From the NCBI GenBank assembly GCA_035041965.1, contig JAPYMA010000173.1, forward strand, positions 496,001 to 560,000: a stretch of DNA of 64,000 bases, read 5' to 3'. Positions 27,001-40,100 of this stretch are shown here, one piece after another; the first letter of the stretch is position 1; each line of letters begins with the position of its first letter. The notes beneath the pieces are model-generated. The model did no database searches, was not told where the DNA came from, and saw only the letters and a list, made by a program, of their open reading frames with translations. This DNA is from Anisakis pegreffii. Its lineage: Eukaryota > Nematoda > Chromadorea > Rhabditida > Anisakidae. The translations under genes and the position numbers were made by a program.

Positions 27001-30000
27001 TAGTTCTTGATCCTCAAGTCTGATAGTGAGCTTCATTCATTCTCGATTATCGATGATCAGATCTGACTTATTGGGTTAACCATCCATTCACGAGAAAAGA
27101 AAACCATAGTTTTCATATTGTTAACCTTACAGCAGTGAGTAGTTCAATAGCAGTAAATTGCTTACTGTTGATCTCTAGTTGATTCAAGTTCTGTTCAGAC
27201 TTCAGTTTTCCTTTTTTTCCTGTTCAATTTTAGTTATATTTAGAAAATCGGTCATATTTTAAGTTAGCTTAAAGAATTAAGATTGAAATTGTTTGCCCAG
27301 TTCCAGAACTTCGATACCACCGTATACGAAAATTGCTTTCACTCGGTGCGCGGCCACTCAAATGAAGCCACAGTAAGCAATACCGGTTTCACTGCGCATT
27401 TTTTCGTACCAAAAACCGGTTATCGATAAAAGACTTGGACGGTTCAAAACCGTCGTATTCATTTGTAATCCGCCTTGCCAGTGTGTGAAATCCTTTTATG
27501 TTTGCAATTTCCTTATGAGGATTAAATCGAGTTGATCTTATGATTAGCCACCGTTAACACGCAAATTCGCTGAAAACTGCAGACGTGAACGGCGGGCGAA
27601 ACGACACAATGCATACCAGTTTTTTGGTACCTTTAACGCTAGAATTCGAAATGATCACTGAATTTCGGTACTGACGGTGATTCTGAGCCAAATTCTGAAT
27701 GCTGAAGTAAATTCGTCGACTTTAAATCACACCATATTTCTTCTACCCTTTTCTGAATCAAAGAAATTATTTCGTCACTCAAATTCGCCACCGAAATTTT
27801 GCGGTTTCAATCGATTACCGTATACCTTCACACTAAACATTTGTCTTCTCGGTCTCATCCTTTTGCACTATCTTTTAGTTTTTGTCTTGTTGTTGCGTCT
27901 CTCTCTCTCGCAGCATTATCGTCATTGTTATCGTTGGTTGAATTTGATGGTTCGTTGAGATTTGAGTTGCATTTTTTAGAAGTGCTGTTGATTTTGGTTG
28001 TGCGTCTTGTTTTTGAGCATTGATTCTTGAATAGATGAACATTTTTTTTGTGGAATTCAAGAACATTTCGAATCTGAAGTGGTGCACAGAGATGGCAAAT
28101 TACTTCTCGAGAAGACGAAAAAATGAATTTTGTGTGAAAGAAAGAATTCGAAGCAAATATTACAAACGGAAATACGAAATTTGACGAACAAAAAGAACAG
28201 CAACAGCAGAGATGTGCGACAGGAGAAAAATTTGTTTTGCTAAGGTGCACAAAAATAATTAGTTTGTGTACAATCTGCCAAATTAAATTTCGTCTATTGT
28301 ACAAAAGTGCGACGACGTGTGTTGATTATGGCGTCTTACAATTAATAATTGTGTGAAACCACAATTACGGATGGATGAGTACAAATATGAAAATAATCAC
28401 CACGCACAATCAAATTCTTAAGATTTTGATGCAAAAATTTGAGCAGAATAAGCAAACTAACAATAAGAGCATAAATTCAATGAACTGATGACGAATTTTT
28501 GACGAGATTGAGTGCAAAAATTGTCTTCCATGGGCTTGCCACAAAATCGCTTCACATTCTCATCGAGATTTTCGCCAAAAGGATCTCTTGAGCTTATCAT
28601 CAGTTTGTCATTATCACGATTCATAATCACCACGAATCCAATCTGCATAACAAGTCTCAACCAGTCTATGCCAGTGTATTGACCCTACAGTGTCTCAGAC
28701 CATAGTTTCTGCTTGAATGTCGTCATCGTCGTATGATTCGAATGAAGAATTCATCCACTGAAATGCAATTATTCAATGCCACTTAAGCTGATGGTATTGA
28801 AGAGATAATACAAAGCTAATTACACATGAACAGCGTAGATAATTATTGGGTTGCAGCACTGAAAAGAAAAGCAACGGAAAATCACCAATTCATTACAAAG
28901 GAATGACTTAACAAAGTTTTTGCAGGTGTGAATGAGCAAATTAGGAAGTTATCATAAACGAGTGAATAATGAAGTAATTACTTGAATAAATATGTCCTCA
29001 CATTATAGTATATCTATCTCTGTATAACTTACTCATCAATCATTAATGATGGATTGATTGATACGAATAGAAGTTCACTAGAATCCCACAGAGATGGTTA
29101 ACGTCTCAACGTTTAGATAAAGTGTTAGGCTAAATGGTTAAGTGGAAAACAGTTAGTGAGGACGGTGGGGTGCCATCTTGTTCATACAAAAAAATGTTCA
29201 ACTGAACGATACTTCAGTTGGAGTTGACAAATATTGTCGTTGAATAAATAGTGCGAGTAAGCATGAGAAAATGTTTGATTGTTTTAGAGTTTCATAGGCT
29301 GAATTAATTGCAATAAATAGAACACAAATTTTAATTGTGACTTTCGAAAAAAGAATTGATCTCAACAAAGAGCATAAAAAACTATTCAACTTCCCAAAAG
29401 CATTAGAAATTGATCACACTATTGTTTAATTCATAATCGAATGATCATGAGCTATTTCAAGTGATAGATTATGGTGGATTTGGGTGCATGATTGCAATTT
29501 GTTTCAGTGCCACGCCTTGGCTCAGGATTTGGCTTGAACTGTGGGATCAACCCGACCCAAGCTGCTATGCATGGACTGCAACTACCAATGTCCAGTCATC
29601 CAGGTTCAAGGCGAAAACGTCGCGTACTCTTCTCACAGAATCAAGTCTATGAGCTGGAGCGACGATTTCGATCGTCCAAATATTTGACAGCACCCGAACG
29701 AGAAGCACTCGCCAATTCTATTGGTCTAACAGCCACTCAGGTATACAACTCTACTATTTGATTGTATTTTCTCAATTGAAGTTTCAAGTTTGCAAGATTC
29801 AGTTCAACGGTGGATGATAGGAGAATAAATACATACTTGATAAATCGCTCACTCATCGAATGTTTTGTGATTTCATCACATTTCTAGCCAATTTGTTGAT
29901 CAAACAGCACTTGTAGAGGGGCATTTTCGAAGATTTTCCCTCTCATGAATTTTTCATCTGTGATTTTTTTTTGAAAACGATAGGAAGATCTGTGAACATT

Positions 30001-31125
30001 TGTAAGTATTTTGCACGCATTTGATATGAAAGTAACTGTTTTTGAAGTTGCATTCCACATTGTATCACATCAAGAAATTATTACCTAAACTGCATGCATA
30101 AATAGTATCATTGAATTTGTCACTACTTCATTTTGTTGCCGAAACATTTTATAAAATCAAACAATGCGCAAAGATTGTGGCTAATTTATCGTTTGATTTT
30201 CGTTATTTTAGTTGAGTTGAATGGTTGCATTTGCGCATCTACATCTGGTTCATCTTTATTTAGCATACGTTGTATTGTTTGAGCAACCTCATTTCCATTC
30301 AATACACCTCTTCAACATTACTCTAAGTTAATTTGCAAATGCAGAATTTTGTGCCATTCAGGTGAAAATTTGGTTTCAAAATCACCGATACAAATGCAAA
30401 CGACAAGAAAAAGAGCGTAAAATGACGGACGGAAGGACTGTTCGGGAAGACAGTCATTCCCCGATTGAATCACGGTCGCCATCACCCACCGACAACTGTA
30501 ATCCGGTGGAGAAGTGAGTTTGTTGAGTTTGATTGCTCTTCTGAAGTTTATTAGCGAAACTATTGAAGTGACTTATCAAATGAAGTTCGGTGAGATGAAC
30601 TGTTGCTGTGTTGTTTGAGCAGAAACATTTCAGCAAACGATTAGAATGATGTTGAATAGATTACAGAAAAATGAACGTGTCTGTGCTGGTAAAGGATGGG
30701 AAGAGATGCGAAAATTCGATTGGCTCACCGGATTCGAATTCGGAGCAACTTTTGAACCTGAGCGGTTTGCCGGATGGCCTTCCTGATATCAAAAATCATC
30801 AGTTCTATCAACAGGTCAGTTATAAACCTTGCATAATTGATACTTTGCAAACTGTGTTCGTCAACTGCATACTGTCAATTCTGTAGACTCTCGAATAACT
30901 CCTAAGAATCATTTGATTGATATTCATTAGCTTGATCCATTTAAAACATGAATATCATTTCATTAGAATAAGATTACTGAAAAATTATCGTGACAAATAA
31001 ATCTGTTACAGGCAATGTGTCAACAGAACTCAATGTATCAACAAGGTGGTTTCCCGTTTGCACCGTTCGGCGCACAGCCCTATCCAACAGCTCAGAATCC
31101 CTACTACTCCTATTACGGGAAGTAA
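18078..31125 (+). CDS. ceh-24: NK-2 class homeodomain transcription factor, probable CEH-24 orthologue (NKX2-1/2-4 type), seven coding exons
   Basis: Nuclear DNA-binding transcription factor. Exons: 18078-18303, 25799 (or 25808)-26045, 26290-26360, 29508-29740, 30362-30513, 30667-30814, 31012-31125; all phases agree and give about 396 residues. Residues 62-72 ([11 protein letters not shown]) form the TN/EH1-like co-repressor motif of NKX2 proteins. A GWYG...DPR block (about 170-180) matches the conserved stretch before the NKX2-1 homeodomain. The homeodomain is 216-275, starting RRKRRVLFS, with WFQNHRYK and the NK-2-specific Tyr54. The C-terminus is rich in Tyr, Pro and Gln and ends YYSYYGK. 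The homeobox is split between positions 44 and 45. The start was chosen because an acceptor-like TTTTTAG lies 3 bases before the ATG. In C. elegans ceh-24 acts in vulval and pharyngeal muscle and some neurons; a similar role here is inference. Odd point: LTATQ replaces the usual LTPTQ before helix 3. The second-exon acceptor, and the lack of further exons in the 7.5-kb first intron, are not certain. Confidence 0.87.
20577..20725. repeat. Imperfect (ATT)n trinucleotide-rich tract in the first ceh-24 intron
   Basis: Repeated ATT, ATC and ACT trinucleotides give an isoleucine-rich pseudo-frame. It lies within the 7.5-kb intron. Confidence 0.8.
24842..24870. repeat. (AGC)n(ACC)n compound microsatellite
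   Basis: Four AGC units run into six ACC units, inside the first intron of the ceh-24-like gene and about 50 bases before a TATAAA. Confidence 0.85.
25097..25130. repeat. (ATCC)n microsatellite
   Basis: Eight ATCC units with one ATTC interruption, in the first ceh-24 intron. Confidence 0.9.
26663..26679. repeat. (TG)n microsatellite
   Basis: Eight TG units in the ceh-24 intron after the GWYG exon. Confidence 0.85.
27300..27640. other. CpG-rich block inside the 3.1-kb ceh-24 intron
   Basis: This part of the intron has at least 20 CpG dinucleotides and is clearly more GC-rich than its surroundings. It contains an imperfect inverted repeat (27406-27420 against 27615-27630, core GTACCAAAAA). 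No open reading frame explains it. It may be an intronic enhancer or an old insertion; the sequence does not decide. Confidence 0.35.
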
Positions 31126-34100
31126 TTAAGCGCAATCCAGTCATATAGGACTTGATTCAACTTCTCATATGGCATTTAATTCTCCGATGTTCTCATCTCC
31201 TATGTTCTCGAATGAATTGCATGATAGCAAAACGATGGACGCATCGAAAATGTGAATGAAAACTCTGATCAGGCCACAAACTACACAAACTCTGCAAAAC
31301 ATGGTATCTATGTATGGAGATTCTGATTTGTTGGAAGTTGAATTTTGATTAATTACTGTAGAATACAGTGCCTACCGTATCTATTTCAATGAATGGTATG
31401 GTGTGCAGCACTGACGCATGTGATGAAAATTTGAGCAGATTGGCCAATTTCAGTGTCGATTCAATGGCAATATAACTCCTCTTAAGCACATTCATGACAC
31501 TTTGAGCTCATAGCGCTGTACATTACTTTAGCTGTTTGTCTCGTTCTTTTTTTTCGTTGTATTATAATGATTAGACAATATTTCACATCAGAGACACTGC
31601 TAACGTTGACTACTCATCCTATGCAATCGTTGATTTACTTATTTATTTGCTGCGGATCTCCTCTTGACTAGGATATGATGCATACTGTGGTCATTTCTAT
31701 CAATACGACGAGCGATTCTCGTTTTGGCTTGAAATGATGATACTCGTTCAGTGGTATTTCCAGTTTTCATCGCAAATACGCCGATTAATTTTGTTTTGTT
31801 TGAGAATTTGAGTGTTTTGCAATGAAAACTGTTTGATTTACAATATTTTTTCGTCTCGATATGTAATGATCTTATTCTGCAATGTGGTTCATGTCGAAGA
31901 GCTTGTGATTGTTTTTCTTTTGTGTTACTATTCAGCAATTTTGAATGTTTTTTTGTGTGTAATTGAGCATTGTTTTTTGTGTAATTTTCATTGAACATGT
32001 ATTAAATAACTTGAAATTTTAATTTCTGACGTCAATACAAATACAAAAAACCAAATTAAAGACTCTGTTCACATGATGAAAATGGAGTTAAGAAAAATCA
32101 GTGAAATTTTGGGTTGTTGGGCAAAGATTCCTTCCGGATGTGATTTCTATTCTGTGTTAACATTTGCATTTTTTTGTGATTCGAAAGGTTGATTTTTATG
32201 TTGTTCACGGATACCAATAAGAGGATGATCGAATTTTTATTCAGATCAAAAACAGTGATCGCATTACAAAGCAAAAACGGTCTATCAATCAATAATTCTG
32301 AAATTATCCACAACAATTCGTCATTCGAAAGTACACATCTGAAAAGTTATGTATGTCAAGTCATATCAGTTAGGATTAGATTTACTATCGAATCCAGACG
32401 GCCGTATTGGCGGTGATGATATACGTCGGCACCAGCAAACAGCATTCAACTGGAGTTTTTATACCATCCTAGTCAATCAAACAAATACGGTAGAATCATG
32501 AAGTGAGACGATAGAATTTTCCGTAAAGGTCTTGTGAATGAATTATCTTTGAGAGTACTTCAAAGGTTCATTTACCTATCTGTCGACAATCCTCATTCAG
32601 CATTTTCACTCAGTTCATAGTGATACGGCCATCGGTTTTGTGAGAAATCTCTTGATTCGATTCACAGATTCGTTTACCCGGAAGAAGTGCGTAAATGAAG
32701 TAAATTGCTGATTTGTTTGTTTGTTTGTGTCAAAAGATGACGAGCTTCGAGTGATACTTATAATGTACCACTCAAACCTATCACATTTTCTTTTCCTTTA
32801 AACCCTTCAACATCATCCACCCATATCATTTGTAAACAACCATTCGGAAATTATTACAAATTCTCTGTCCGAATGATCGTTTCGCATAGCGCTGTGATTA
32901 CTTTGAGGAAGTTACAAATAATGACTATTAAGGACGTGAAAGATTGCCCAAGATCATAGTTTGTTTAGAAAGCAATAGAACTTGTCCAAGATCACAGTTT
33001 TCTGCAATTATCGGAGCCCCTTAAAGGTATGATTTGGATTGAGGACACGAAACCTTTGATGCCTTCGATATGATACCTTCGAATCAGAATTTAAAATACC
33101 GAAATCGGAGGCTATCATTGATAACTTTATGCAAAAAAACATTTTATTATTTGTGATGGAGCGAATGAATTTCATGTTCAACTCGGGAATTTGTTCAAGG
33201 CTATTAGGCAAGGGTGAAAAGGTCGTTTGGGATAGCAACAAGTAATTAACCGGGAGCAACGGTGTTTAAAGTGATGCGCCGCCGCTTCTCTGTAATCATT
33301 TTGTGTGTGTGTTTGATCGATGCATGACGCATCATGTTTGATTACGCAACATTGACACTAATGATTCTGTGATTCCATTCACACTCTATTCATTGCTCAT
33401 CTACTTTTCACACTCAATTTTACGAGTGTCAAGATCGATCTCCTCAATCCAAATCCGAATTCCAGTCGCAATCATCCCACTGAAATGCGCCGCCAGCCCA
33501 ACTAGCGCCTAATAATCAACGCCTCATTGCGCCTCTAATTCGATTAAACACTGCTCATACCTCCTGCGGTTTCAAGAGCACACTATATCCTCACGGATTA
33601 TTTGCATATACATCATAATCATGACCACACTCATCCTCATCAACATTATTATTATTATTATAATCAATCATCGTTCGTTCGAACACCACACAAATAGGCG
33701 TTCAGCATAATACAAGCAATCCTAATCTCCATCTCTTTGTGATATTTGAAATTCAAAATCTACGATCGTGTTTTTCACAGAAGATCATAATGCACTGCAC
33801 TGTGATCAAATCATTCGAGATTTTTCGACATACGATTTGGGTATAAATACCATTGAGTTACGACTTGTCCGGAAAGAAATACAGCGAAAATTTGAACTTC
33901 ATCATGAAAACTATTAAATTGAATGCATCGTGAGATTCGATTGATATTCTGTGGAATACGCTTTACGAACCACACTAAATGGCTTTATTTTGGTATAAAC
34001 TAACTGGAAGGCATTATTACGAGCAATCCAACTGACTATCTAAGATCGACAGCACATCAAATGACAGATCACTAATTGAGGCATCAATTGACTCATGTCC

Positions 34101-37100
34101 GGTTAGTTCATCGAGTAACTCTGAAAGGTTTTTAAGTTGAATTTGAAAATAACCGCTTCCAGTCATCCACAATCGTACAAAGATAGTCACGAAACAAGCC
34201 GGAAATGGAATTCTCCTCGTAAATGCCGACGACAAAAAATACGCTTCATTTTGCTAGTAGTTATTGCACCAAAGCATTTCCGTGGCTCTTGCTTGATACA
34301 GTAGATGGATCACTCGTCTTATGTAATAAACTCGCCGCTTGTTCAATCAACATGAACAATGGACATAAGCAATTTTAGTGGTTCATGGTCATGTCATGCT
34401 TTCCGGCTCTATACCAATAGCAAATGAACAAAACATTCATTAAGTTATCGGAAAGTGCTCAGCAAAAAGTTTCCAAGAACTCATTATGTGAGCGGTGCAA
34501 ATCAAAGACGTTTCATTGGCCTTCCTAAATCGGTTCATTTCCTCGAGATGATCCGCTCAATTGGTTAATATAAGAAGTTTAATGATGTTGAGTAAACAAA
34601 TGTCTGTACCTTTAATCATAACAAAGAGACATTGTTTTGGTTTGTGTTCACTTAGATGTACCTACATAAATACGACGGATTGTGCGTGTCGCATCTCGAT
34701 GATTTTAGCATAGCATTAATAAATTGACTGAGATGAGACTAATCAACACACGTAAGGGAATGCGCAATTCATGGGAAGGCGCCGATGTGTCTTCTGTCTC
34801 AGTCGCTACTTCAAAGATAGTATTATAGTACACAAGAATGTACGTATCTGTGTAACAAGTATATGATGTGCGTATAATGAAGACATCAATAGTAATGATC
34901 AAAGAATATAATGACAATAAAGAGTTATTTGTTTAGAAACAACCAATTTAATGAGTTAAGAAGACATCACCATGTATTATTGTCTAATTGATTCGCTGAT
35001 CTTATTTGAACATAACAATCCTTTTATTAAAAACACAGATTTGGCGGTCATACACCGCAGGGATCGTCTTTATTCAAAAACAAACAACAACACGAGAACT
35101 CGGATATCCATACTGATCATTGATACCATGTATAAGAGCTTCCAACCTTAGTGAATGGCTTATGAGGAGTTTCAAATAAGATTGCTGAACAGAAGACAGT
35201 AGCATGGATTGTTTCAGAATGGCAAAATAATTAAATAACGTATAGACAAATTGATTTGATTACAAAATAATTAAATATTGATTTGATCCATAAGTGAGAT
35301 GATCAACACAATCGAGTTTATATTAATAAGATGGCATCAATTCCTTAGACTATAGCAAAATGCTGCTTATATCTAAGCCTTGCGTCAGTATTGTGTAATG
35401 GAAATTCGTAGACATGAAAGACGTCCGCGAATGCTTCGATTCAGTCTGAAGTAGCAATCGATGAGGTTTCCACTCTTCACGAACTCTTGAAACCATCTGC
35501 ATTAAACGCAGATGATTCTGATAGTGAGCATTTTGCAGGTTGCATTAGGTATTTGTGACATACCCCGCGTCAATACGTTCAATTGTTATTCATAACAAAT
35601 CAAAAGAAGGATTCATTCGGTGACGTAATCTCAAGACCGCTGATTGTCTCATGCTCATAAGCTGCCCAGAAATAAATATCTACACAACTCTAGGCCCTCA
35701 CCCCACTCATCTAGAGCCACTTATTGATGACCAGCAAATCCATCTTAGCACACCTCAGTCATACGGATATCGATCATGCACTGTACGAAACATCTTCGTC
35801 AATGCAATGCTGAGCATGCATATTATGTAGGCATAATTCTTCGCTGCATCCGCAGATAAACCGCAGGTTCTAAATTCTTCCAACTGGAGCTTGAAAAATG
35901 AGAGTGAAAATAGGTTGACTGATATTTTGAGTTCAAAATTTGAAAGTAATTCCAGCTAACTCTCGAAAAGTGGCAAAAATGCAACAAACTTGTCGTCGAA
36001 TAACATCGAGATTTGTGTGATCAAATTAATATGGTGCTGAGGGAATTTGCTTGCATTTAGAACGAATTAGATTAATTCGATTAGCTTAGAAACATGCGAA
36101 ACGTTTGGTTTTGCTTCGTTGAGTCTGTATTAGTTGTTCGTAAAGTTTTATTGATGTATAACGTACTCAATCTATTTTTTTGGCATTCCACAGCACCTGT
36201 CATAGTTTCCCAGCCAAAACAATAGACGAGATTCGAATGAAGTGGACTTTAGTGTGTGCACTTCTAATCCCAATGACGGCCACCTATTGCGTGTTTGCTT
36301 GATCGATGGGATACGGTCGAAAACAACTTTTCCCAAATAATTATCATGAATAGGTGCGAGGAATGCCAGGGCGATTTTAATTAGTCAAAGACACCTACAA
36401 CAATCGGGATTGTTTTGAAAAGTGAAACTGTTGAAACGACAAAAGAGAATCTCCTCGATCGACTAAAGACATCATGAGCTAAAGGCAACGTTTTGTTTAG
36501 GCGCTTATTCAGTGATTAACAATCAAAAAACAGAAGTTCCCATAAGCAAATTGGAACAACTATGAGCGCTTAATTTCATTCTGATAGAATTCTAAATGAT
36601 CTAAATGCTTTCTGGAAGCACCGATATGATCTCTTGTGAATAGTTATCACTGATATGAAATTTCTGATTTGTGAATCGAAAACGACTGCTCAACTATTTT
36701 GAGCGAACCAGATAATTGGAGCATAAATGCGGATCGGATAAGAAAATTCATTTCAAAAATTGCAGTTGAAATAGATGCGAAGTGGGTACTTCGTCGTCTA
36801 CCGTATCCGAACTCAAATTGATCATCAAGTGTGTGAATAAGTGAACTGATGCGTGTGTTAATGGTGTTTGTCTCTGATGATTTTACGATTAGGGTTATTA
36901 GTTGCTCATATAATCAATCTAAACAAACAGGCTGAGTCATCTCGAAACTGGTTGTTTCTGCTCAGCTTAATGTTCAACTTCAGCCTGCTGTTGTTGAGAA
37001 ACGTCATTAGCGAATCATCGTCTCGTCCATACGATTCATCTTATATTTAGCATATGATTTCGAGATGCTTAGCTATTCAACTATTCAACTCAGATATTAT

Positions 37101-40100
37101 ATTTAGCATATGCTAACAATCGCTGAGTTTTCGAGTAGTGCTTCGCATTAAAACAAATTTTAAAAGTTCATCTTCATAATGTTATGAAAGTCTGGGAATG
37201 TATACTGGAATACGTGATCAATACATAGCTTCGATCGATCATTTATTGATAACAGTGTCCATCGAGTGACGGCAATGCTGGTAATAATGGTTAATAATGA
37301 AGGTGATAATGACCATGACAATAATATCATTAATGAGACTAGCAATAAGAGAAGTAGTTATGGTAATAACTATGCATATTCAGACTGCGTTGTGTTCCAC
37401 CACAAATTCGAGCACTGTACACCTGAGCAATTGAAAGTGTGAATGGAGAGTTAGTTGGTTGTATGAATACAAATTGTTATGATGTGGTTTTATTGCAATG
37501 AATATCTCTTATAATATAATAGCAGTGAACATTCATCGTTCGACTAGGCTCTTAACCTTGAATGCTAACCATCACAGTTCTACACAATATCCAAAGTAGT
37601 ATTGAGCATATGGAGGGTCATCACTTCACAAACGATCGCCATTATTACATGCATAAAAACAGATCTTTTGAGCATGAACACAAAACAATAAATGCACATT
37701 CATCCGCTCATTTACCTATGCAACATAAAACTATCTGTGAAACAATCAGCCAACAACTACAGTAATATATTGATCGCAGATTGTATTGTTTGCGATAGTA
37801 TCCTCAATTTTGTATGCATAGGTGTGTGTGTTTATTCATGTTTGTTTCTATTGTGGTTGCAAATAATGATAACAACAATAATAATAATAACAATAACAAA
37901 TTTATGACATCCTTCCGATACATCACATTAATGAGTTGCATTATCAGTGAGCATTATGGCTGTGGTAAATAAAGCATTAAACACATTGTTATACCGCATT
38001 TTTTTTGGAGGAGAGGGTTTACATGGATTTTGGTTGCCATGGAATGGGCAAGAGCAGTGTTGCATATGAGCGTATGTGAAATCTTGATTGTTATAGCAAT
38101 GAATGCAATGAAAACTTTGTATTTCACTGAAATATGTACATTTTGAATGGAAAACATGGCTTTGCCTTGATGGATTATAGCAGAAAATCACTAATAACTG
38201 CTCGAGTAAGATTATCGAATGCTTTGGAATTCATTCGCTTTCTCATGCTAAAATAAATAGTTGAATGAGAAATGTGCGACGAAACGAGTTGAAGTACGGT
38301 TTGAGATGAGTGGAGATTGAACTCATTCGTGATGATCTTAAGGTAGACATTAGCCATGTCAAATATATATCTTCATCGGGTGATATTGAGCCTTCAAAAG
38401 GGCGATTGTTACGATTAAATAGCGAACAAGTGGATAGCTGGTGGATGCTATTTGTGCAAGTGATTAAGCACTTAGTGAAGAAAGTTGACGTTGCGGTACT
38501 ACAATTGAACATCATAAAATGCATCATTTACCGCAGATAAGACCGTAATGTACTCGGCAAACAACTGCTCTCTTCATCAGTTCGCAGTCTTACGCGAAAA
38601 AAAATTGCTTATCGTTAAATGACATTGAGGGTTTTTGCGAGCGAGGTGAATGGAAATTGAGAAACGATCTGCTGATTTCCACTTCGGGATTTTTATCCAA
38701 GTGATAAGCGGATGAAACGCATCGAAAGCAACGGATTGCACTGTTGCTTTACAGTTTCATTATCGTTGAGTTTTGTTTCAGTAGAATAATTCAGGTTTAA
38801 CAGGGATCGCCGTTGTTGGAGAACAAAGCCAATATTTGATCTAGTAGATGATCAATTCAGACAGCTTATTTGAACGAATCTTTTCCAAAATGATCACAAC
38901 TACTTCCACTATAAGTATCACGGCTTCGGTACACCATCAGTACCGGAATGGTTTTGCAGTACTTCAAATAGGCCGAAACTTCATGACTCCGTGTTTGAAA
39001 TTTTGAAATTGTCATTTCCTAAAGCGTCTAAGATTTTGTGCTGAATATGAGAGATTCATGTTGTTGATCTGATCACAACAGATCTATAAATGTTGTGCTC
39101 CGGCTTAAGGTGACTTCAAAATATCGGAATTACAATAAAATATCCAGTAAAATCAAATCACAAGTGCAGTTGACAGCAATAAATCACAGTCATTGACAAA
39201 TTGCGCATTAAGTCGGAAATGCCATCAAAATTCTGATGAAATTGACATAAAGTGTTGTCGCGTCATTGTTCTGAGATACTCGAAGCTAAGTACTTTTTAT
39301 GGAGATGATGATATTCGATCATATCATACGCTTTGTTTGTGTGCGCATAGCACCGTTAATTCCCAAACTCAATATCATATTTCAAAGCGGTCACTCAAAT
39401 GCCTATATACTTTAGCTGTCCTCGCTTGAAGTGACATAAACTGACCGTATCTAATGTTGCAATCACAGTAATGTGAAGTGAAACGGAGTTGTGTGGTTAA
39501 CGTGCGAAGAAAATGCGAATGTTTATAAACACGAAAATAAACTTTTAATAAGGTTGTTTCTTTTCAGTAAATTTCTGAGACTGAAGTATATGGACTGTGT
39601 CAGTAAAAATCAAAAAGAATTTCAGTCTTCAACTGTGAATTTATATGGAAATGCAGAATTGTCATATACAACTTCTTGTTTAGGTTATTGTTGGTGATAG
39701 GTTGAATTGTAAATGCCTTGATTCGCATATTTGATCGATTTGGTAGAATTCTGTGAAGAGACTTTTCGCTAAAGTACATGAACATCTGGAGGGCGATTAA
39801 GAATGAAAGGCTCAAACACCTATTTGTACGTTCTTAAGCGTATGTCTCATGCCATTTATTCATCCATTCCTTCATGTTAAGCGCATTTCGTGTTTGGGCA
39901 ATAACAACTCGACTAATTATTGAATGATGAGCATGATTGGTAATGTCGTGCTCATCGTCAGCACTTAAGCAAAGTAGATTTCACTTAAACGATTTCAAGT
40001 GTGATCTGGATTGATTAGAATTAGGCTGTATATGACATTTTCGCAATGATCACGAATAGATCAGAAGCAGAGCGGCCAGGAATTTCTCAAATTTCAAAAT

